From the NCBI RefSeq assembly GCF_014647155.1, contig NZ_BMOQ01000004.1, forward strand, positions 124,001 through 188,000: a DNA stretch of 64,000 nt, written 5' to 3'. Both the position numbers and the translations under genes were made by a program. Below the pieces are notes generated by a model that ran no database searches, had not been told where the DNA came from, and was given only the letters and a program-made list of their open reading frames with translations. Positions 59,271 to 64,000 of the stretch are shown one piece after another (the first letter of the stretch is position 1; each line of letters starts with the position of its first letter). Source of the DNA: Halarchaeum nitratireducens (GTDB lineage: Archaea > Halobacteriota > Halobacteria > Halobacteriales > Halobacteriaceae).

Positions 59271-60731
59271 ATGACTACGTTCGACGCGGGCGACGTCACC
59301 CTCAGCGAGGTCGAGGAGTTCGTCTGGGAGATCGCCCGAGAGGACGGGATGAACACGCCGGCGCGCGTCCTCGCCAGCGAGAGCCTCCTCGAAGCGATCG
59401 CCGACGACGACACCCTCCGGCAGATCCGGAACGTCACGCACCTCCCCGGCGTCGTCGAGCACGCGCTCTGCATGCCCGACGGCCACCAGGGGTACGGCTT
59501 CCCGGTCGGCGGCGTCGCCGCCATCGACGCCGAAAACGGCTGTATCAGCCCCGGCGGAGTCGGATTCGACATAAATTGCGGCGTCAGGATGGTGAAGACA
59601 AACCTCGAATACAGTGATATAACGGGACGCGAGGAGGAGCTCGTCGACGCGCTCTTCGACGCCGTGCCGACGGGGCTGGGCGGCGGCGGCGTCGTGACGG
59701 GCGACGCGGAGACGATGACGGGCGCGCTCGAACGCGGCCTCGACTGGGCGCACGAGGCGGGGTACGCGACCCGCGACGACCTGAAACACTGCGAGGACGG
59801 CGGCTACCGCCCGGACGCCGAACCCGAGAAGGTCTCGCAGAAGGCGACGGACCGGGGACGCAATCAGCTCGGGAGTCTCGGCTCGGGTAACCACTTCCTC
59901 GAAGTCCAGCGCGTCACCGACATCTACCGCGACGACGTCGCGGCGACGTACGGTCTGGAGGCCGACCAGCTCGTCGTCCTCATCCACTGCGGCTCCCGCG
60001 GGCTCGGCCACCAGGTCTGCTCCGACTACCTCCGGCGAATCGAGGAGGAGCACGCGGACTTCCTCGACGACCTGCCGGACGACAACCTCGCGGCCGCACC
60101 CGCGGGGAGCGAACTCGCCGAGGACTACTACGGCGCGATGTGCGCGGCAATCAACTTCGCGTGGGTGAACCGACAGCTCATCACCCACCAAGTGAGGGAG
60201 ACGTTCGCGGACGTCTTCGACACGCCGTGGCCCGAGCTCGGCATGGAGCTCCTCTACGACGTCTCGCACAACATCGCCAAGCGCGAGACCCACGAGGTCG
60301 AGGGAGAGGAACGCGAGGTGTTCGTCCACCGGAAGGGCGCGACGCGGGCGTTCCCGGCGGGTCACCCCGAGGTCCCGACGGCGTACCGCGACGCTGGCCA
60401 GCCGGTCATCATCCCGGGGAGCATGGGTGCGGGAAGCTACGTGCTCCGGGGCGGCGCCGAGTCGATGGACCGGACCTTCGGATCGACGGCCCACGGCGCC
60501 GGGCGGCTGATGAGCCGGACGCAGGCGAAACGCGAATACCGCGGCGAAGAGATCCGATCCGACCTCCGCGAGCACGAGCACGTCTACGTGAAAGCCGAGT
60601 CGGGCGCGACGATCGCCGAGGAGGCCCCCGGGGTCTACAAGGACGTCGACGAGGTCGTGCGCGTCAGCGAGGCGCTCGGCATCGGCGATACGGTCGCCCG
60701 CACCTTCCCCGTGCTGAACATCAAGGGATGA
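59271..60731 (+). CDS. rtcB: tRNA-splicing ligase RtcB
   Basis: RtcB joins 2',3'-cyclic phosphate and 5'-OH ends of tRNA halves using GTP and Mn2+. The 486-residue protein has the Mn ligands Cys103 in FDINCGVR, His in LVVLIHCGSRG and His in YDVSHNIAKRE, and the guanylated His408 in GSTAHGAGRLMSR. There is no intein. Residues about 101-117 use rare codons (ATA, AAT, AGG, ACA, AGT, GAT, ATA) unlike the rest of the gene; see findings. Confidence 0.95.
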   Translation: MTTFDAGDVTLSEVEEFVWEIAREDGMNTPARVLASESLLEAIADDDTLRQIRNVTHLPGVVEHALCMPDGHQGYGFPVGGVAAIDAENGCISPGGVGFDINCGVRMVKTNLEYSDITGREEELVDALFDAVPTGLGGGGVVTGDAETMTGALERGLDWAHEAGYATRDDLKHCEDGGYRPDAEPEKVSQKATDRGRNQLGSLGSGNHFLEVQRVTDIYRDDVAATYGLEADQLVVLIHCGSRGLGHQVCSDYLRRIEEEHADFLDDLPDDNLAAAPAGSELAEDYYGAMCAAINFAWVNRQLITHQVRETFADVFDTPWPELGMELLYDVSHNIAKRETHEVEGEEREVFVHRKGATRAFPAGHPEVPTAYRDAGQPVIIPGSMGAGSYVLRGGAESMDRTFGSTAHGAGRLMSRTQAKREYRGEEIRSDLREHEHVYVKAESGATIAEEAPGVYKDVDEVVRVSEALGIGDTVARTFPVLNIKG

Positions 60732-60817
60732 GACGCTGACTCGACGACTGGGCCGCCACCGCCGGGTCGCGGCGGACCGGCGTCAGCCCGAGAGTACCGC
60801 CGCGCATCGAGACGGGC

Positions 60818-61255
60818 TCAGCGGTTCGTCGGCCCGCTCGGCCCGTTCGGTCCCCGCGGCCCGCGCGGTACGCGCCCCTCCGCGAGTTCGACGTACTCGC
60901 TCTCGCGCGCTCCCGCGGCCTCGACCTCCTCGCCGTCCTCGTACGTCACGAAGTTGAGGTAGAACGGCTCGCCACAGCCGCCGGCGTCCGTCTCCGTCCC
61001 CGCCCCCGCCCTCGCCCCGGTCTCCATCTCCGTCCCACCCGCCCGAGCTTCGGCGCGGGACCACTCGCAGCCGTCGCTCTCCCCGCAGACGAAGCGGACG
61101 CCGTCGACGTCCGACTCCTCGTAGTCCCCGTCGGGCGCGACGTACGTCCACCCCTCGAGCGGGTAGGGCGTGACCGACTTGTCACTGAGATAGGCGTCGC
61201 GCTCGACGGCGACGACGGTCTCGCATCGCGGACAGTAGTAGCGAACGGCGACCAT
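60818..61255 (-). CDS. Zinc-finger protein of unknown function
   Basis: The product is 145 residues. The N-terminus is a zinc-binding YYCPRCETVVAVERDAYLSDKSV, and later cysteines (FVCGESDGCEW, GGCGEPFY) could complete two sites. The middle is a low-complexity Ala/Gly/Thr-rich stretch, and the C-terminus is Pro/Gly/Arg-rich. No family is recognised beyond haloarchaeal hypothetical. It converges on rtcB (86-nt gap). Confidence 0.6.
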   Translation of the reverse strand: MVAVRYYCPRCETVVAVERDAYLSDKSVTPYPLEGWTYVAPDGDYEESDVDGVRFVCGESDGCEWSRAEARAGGTEMETGARAGAGTETDAGGCGEPFYLNFVTYEDGEEVEAAGARESEYVELAEGRVPRGPRGPNGPSGPTNR

Positions 61256-61446
61256 ACGCGCACCAGGAGCGCGAGAAAGTTAGGTCACGCGGCGGTGCGA
61301 TCGGTATCACGGGCTCGGCAGTGTCGGCGGCGCCGTCGGGGCTCGACACGGCCTCGATCGATCGCACGCTCCCCGTCTCCGGACCTCCCGACTGGCGACT
61401 GCCCCCTGTCGGAAGCTTCAGGGTATCGCGGGTCGGTCGTTCGACC

Positions 61447-62301
61447 ATGATCGACGAGACCGCCGAGGAGATCGCGGAGATGCGCACGCACTCCGCCTCG
61501 GCCGTCGCCGTGAAGGCCGCTCGCGCGCTTGAGGACCTACTCGACGACGAGTTCCCGACGGTCGAGGAGTACGTGCGCGCCCTCGAACGCAACAGTTCGG
61601 CGCTCCGTCGCGCGAGCCCCTCCCACGCCTCGCTGGTCACGACCCAACACGAGATCGTGGCCGCCGTCGCGGACGCCGACATCGAGACGGTCGCGGCGGC
61701 CAAAGAGCGCACGCGAGCGGCGATCGACGCCGTCGTCGAGCGCATCGAGACGGGCAAACACGAGGCCGCGACGGCCGTCGCCGAGGAGCTCGCCGACGGC
61801 ACGACGCTGTTGACGCACGACTACTCCACGACCGCCCTCGAGGCGATCGAGACGGCGGCCGAGGGAGGCGCGTCCCTCGACGTCTACGTCACGGAGAGCC
61901 GCCCGCGATACATGGGCCGGCGGACCGCGCGCCGCCTCGCCGAGGTCGAGCGGGTGCGCGCGACGCTGATCGTCGACGGCGCGGCCGGCCACTACATGGA
62001 CGAGGTGGACGAGGTCCTGCTCGGGATGGACTGCATCGTCGACGACTTCCTCTACAACCGCGTCGGCACCTACCCGATCGCGGCGGTCGCGGACGACGCC
62101 GACGTCCCCGTCGTCGTCACCGGGTCGTCGGCGAAGCTCGTCGACGGGGGCGGCTTCCGCTTCGAGAACGATTACCGGACGCTGACGGAGGTCCTGCTCG
62201 AACCGCCCGAGGGCTTCGACGTCGAGAACCCCGCGTACGACGCGACGCCGGTGGACCTGCTCGATCGCGTCGTCACGGACGCGGGCGTTCGCCAGTTCTG
62301 A
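61447..62301 (+). CDS. eIF2B alpha/beta/delta-like protein
   Basis: The protein is 284 residues from the ATG at 61447 (MIDETAEEIAEMRTHSA). Sequence features of the eIF2B-alpha/ribose-1,5-bisphosphate-isomerase fold are present: MRTHSASAVAVKAARAL, THDYSTTALEAIE, VYVTESRPRYMGRR, GMDCIVDDFLYNRVGTYPIA. In archaea the family includes ribose-1,5-bisphosphate isomerase of the AMP-salvage pathway and orphan members. This one lacks any diagnostic that separates them. It converges on trmB (7-nt gap). Confidence 0.8.
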   Translation: MIDETAEEIAEMRTHSASAVAVKAARALEDLLDDEFPTVEEYVRALERNSSALRRASPSHASLVTTQHEIVAAVADADIETVAAAKERTRAAIDAVVERIETGKHEAATAVAEELADGTTLLTHDYSTTALEAIETAAEGGASLDVYVTESRPRYMGRRTARRLAEVERVRATLIVDGAAGHYMDEVDEVLLGMDCIVDDFLYNRVGTYPIAAVADDADVPVVVTGSSAKLVDGGGFRFENDYRTLTEVLLEPPEGFDVENPAYDATPVDLLDRVVTDAGVRQF

Positions 62302-62308
62302 GCGCCGC

Positions 62309-63361
62309 TCACTGGGCTTCGTCGCGCGCGACCGTGATCTCGTAGGCCTCGATGTCCTCGTAGGCGGCGACGCGGCCGCCGACGGTGACGACGTCGCCGT
62401 CCGCGGTTTCGACGTCGATGCTCGCCACCTCCTCCGTCTCCTCGTGTTCCGTGCTGACGATCCGTCCGCGGACGGTGCGGGTGTTCCCGCGTTCGACGTC
62501 CCGCCCCTCGACGGTCGCGTAGAGGTCGCCTTCGAGGGTTTCGAGGTCCTTGACGCAACGCCGGATGGAGGCGTAGCGTCGCGGGAGCGCGGGCGCCTCG
62601 CCGTCGGCGAGGAGCTCGGTCTCGGCGGTCGTCCAGAGGACGGTGCCGAAGAACCCGAGGACGAGGAAACCGAGCGCCGACCGGTTGAAGATGACGGCGT
62701 ACTGATCGGGGTTCGACCCGACGGCGCCCTGCGTGGCGTAGATGGAGTAGTCGCCGTCGGCGACGGCGAGCAGCGGCGTCGTGACGCCGCGGCGGGCGCG
62801 CGCCGCGCTGGCGATCCGGCCGTAGTCGTACGTCCGCCGGTCGGGCGCGTCGGCGGCCGGGGTGACGATCAACTCGATGTCGACGCCGCGTTCGCGCGCC
62901 GCCGCGAGTTCGTCCTCGAAGCGCCCGACGAGCGACGGCGTCAGCGAGAGCGCGAGCTCGTATTCGGCGCGGGTGATGACCTCCTCGAAGTACCGCAGAA
63001 TGGTCGTCCGACTCTTGACGAGCGAGACGGCCTCGGTCTCCCGCTCGGGGGCGGTGTAGAGGCTCTCGAGGTCGTCGACGAGATCCGTCAGCGAGGAGCG
63101 AAGCCCCGCGAAGGCCTCCTCGGGATCGACGGCGACGACGGTCATCGGCCGGGACTCGCGGATCTCGACGAGCCCGCGGTCCCCGAGGCTACGGACGGTG
63201 TCGTAGACGCGGGGCTGTGGAACGTCGGTCCGGTCCGCGATCTCGCTCGCCGTCAGTTCGCCGTGTTCGAGCACGACGAGGTACGCGGCGATCTCGTACT
63301 CGCCGAGGTCGAACCCCTCTCCGACGTGTTCGAGGACGGTTCGGAGGTCGGACTCACTCAT
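62309..63361 (-). CDS. trmB: TrmB-family sugar-responsive transcriptional regulator
   Basis: Haloarchaeal TrmB controls gluconeogenesis and glycolysis genes and responds to sugar. The protein is 350 residues with an N-terminal winged helix ([40 protein letters not shown]), a central PLD-like effector fold ([22 protein letters not shown]) and a C-terminal ligand domain. The start ATG is at 63361. It is convergent with the eIF2B-like gene and divergent from the mscS gene (92-nt gap). tbsP, reported to work with TrmB, lies at 6480-7298. Confidence 0.85.
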   Translation of the reverse strand: MSESDLRTVLEHVGEGFDLGEYEIAAYLVVLEHGELTASEIADRTDVPQPRVYDTVRSLGDRGLVEIRESRPMTVVAVDPEEAFAGLRSSLTDLVDDLESLYTAPERETEAVSLVKSRTTILRYFEEVITRAEYELALSLTPSLVGRFEDELAAARERGVDIELIVTPAADAPDRRTYDYGRIASAARARRGVTTPLLAVADGDYSIYATQGAVGSNPDQYAVIFNRSALGFLVLGFFGTVLWTTAETELLADGEAPALPRRYASIRRCVKDLETLEGDLYATVEGRDVERGNTRTVRGRIVSTEHEETEEVASIDVETADGDVVTVGGRVAAYEDIEAYEITVARDEAQ

Positions 63362-63453
63362 GGGCGCACGTGCGCGTCCACCGGGCTAAAAACCCCCCGC
63401 TTCCGCGGGACGCCGAGGACAACCCTTTTCGCCGCGCCCGACGATCGACGCGT

Positions 63454-64000
63454 ATGCCGTGGCCGAGCACCCTCCCGGAGTTCGTCGCCCGCGTCGGGGC
63501 CCTAATGCACAACTTCGGACCCGTCGTCGCGGTGCTCGCCATCGTCGCCGGCTGGTACCTCGGTCGCGTCCTCACCGGCGTCCTCGGCCGCCGCGTCGCC
63601 CGCCGCTTCATGCGTCCGTCCGTGACGCGTACCGTCCTGCGGCTCATCCGCACCGGCGTGCTCGGGGTGGGCGTGCTCGTCGCCATCTGGTCGCTCGGGC
63701 TCGGCCTCGGGAACCTCGTCGTCTCCGTTACGGTCTTCTCGGCGGTGCTCGGCCTCGTGCTCGCGCCGATCGTCGGCAGCGTCATCAACGGCGTCTTCGT
63801 CCTCGCCGATCAGCCCTACGAGATCGGCGACATGATCGAGTTCACCGACACGGGCCAGCGCGGCTTCGTCGAGGACATCACGCTGCGCTACACGAAGGTG
63901 TTCACTCTCGACAACACCTTCCTCGTGATGCCCAATGGCGAGATGCGCGAGATGAACATCGTCAACTACTCCGCGGAGGACGAACGCACGCGGTGTTCGC
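63454..64000 (+). CDS. MscS-family mechanosensitive channel, N-terminal part
   Basis: The open frame runs from the ATG at 63454 off the right edge (182 residues visible). Three hydrophobic helices (about 22-40, 65-85, 90-125) end in the pore-lining helix and the beta domain with LADQPYEIGDMIEF (about 115-128) and DITLRYTKVFTLDNTFLVMPNGEM, the MscS signature. It releases osmolytes on hypo-osmotic shock. The start follows TATA-like CCTTTTCGCC. Confidence 0.88.
   Translation, partial: MPWPSTLPEFVARVGALMHNFGPVVAVLAIVAGWYLGRVLTGVLGRRVARRFMRPSVTRTVLRLIRTGVLGVGVLVAIWSLGLGLGNLVVSVTVFSAVLGLVLAPIVGSVINGVFVLADQPYEIGDMIEFTDTGQRGFVEDITLRYTKVFTLDNTFLVMPNGEMREMNIVNYSAEDERTRCS

Noticed and set aside
59271..60731. 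Intein inside rtcB
   Set aside because: The frame is normal length (486 residues) with continuous RtcB motifs. Only a codon-usage anomaly marks the possible former site.

Overview
The window is about 69% G+C, carries acidic proteomes (Asp/Glu-rich, Lys-poor), uses leaderless TATA-type promoters 25-30 nt upstream of start codons, and encodes archaeal information-processing proteins (Orc1/Cdc6, PriS, GINS, Pelota, RqcH, aMBF1, L37e, Lsm, Cdc48, archease/RtcB). It is therefore chromosomal DNA of a haloarchaeon (class Halobacteria); the genus cannot be fixed from the sequence alone. Genes are densely packed on both strands, with many 4-nt start/stop overlaps.

Layout. 1-5 kb: end of an unidentified gene, UPF0179, an aspartoacylase-family hydrolase, DUF309, tRNA-Leu(CAA) followed by a tandemly reiterated degenerate tRNA 3' region, an inositol-monophosphatase-family enzyme and a DUF63 membrane protein. 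4.6-9.5 kb: a minus-strand series of a CHAT-domain caspase-like protein, the TbsP-type sugar-metabolism regulator and a YcaO enzyme. 9.6-15.1 kb: glyA, a gamma-glutamylcysteine ligase homologue, a zinc-ribbon protein and the dhaKLM dihydroxyacetone kinase operon, then a hairpin cluster and a PadR regulator. 15.7-25.5 kb: SLC13 transporter, small HTH and zinc-ribbon proteins, AI-2E-family and MgtC-family membrane proteins, a class-III aminotransferase, a degenerate RecA/KaiC-like protein coupled to a receiver-GAF protein, a PNPOx-like protein and mutY. 25.6-36.2 kb: RecJ/DHH-like protein, elp3, surE, panE, rqcH, a DUF4013 protein and pelota. 36.2-44.1 kb: an apparent metallo-beta-lactamase/DUF6789 chimera, a Dna2-like helicase-nuclease, a family-2 glycosyltransferase, a zinc protease, an M42 peptidase and lsm-rpl37e.

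44.4-48.4 kb: purF, then an orc1/cdc6 gene flanked on both sides by inverted copies of a 15-bp element with an outward-facing G-string. This is the architecture of a haloarchaeal replication origin and is the strongest non-coding signal in the window. tRNA-Leu(GAG) follows. Both tRNA-Leu genes are followed by two hairpins, a regenerated copy of the tRNA acceptor 3' strand and the shared block CAACTTCCT. 48.5-64 kb: aMBF1, cysE, a HAD hydrolase, panB, a DUF7127-like small protein with cdc48, GNAT proteins, priS-gins-membrane protein, DUF502-archease, rtcB, an eIF2B-like protein, trmB and the start of an MscS channel.

Functional links visible: replication (cdc6/origin, priS-gins, Dna2-like, RecJ-like), ribosome rescue (rqcH, pelA), tRNA splicing/ligation (archease, rtcB) and modification (elp3), coenzyme A precursor synthesis (panB, panE), and central-carbon regulation (trmB, tbsP) together with dihydroxyacetone use (dhaKLM).
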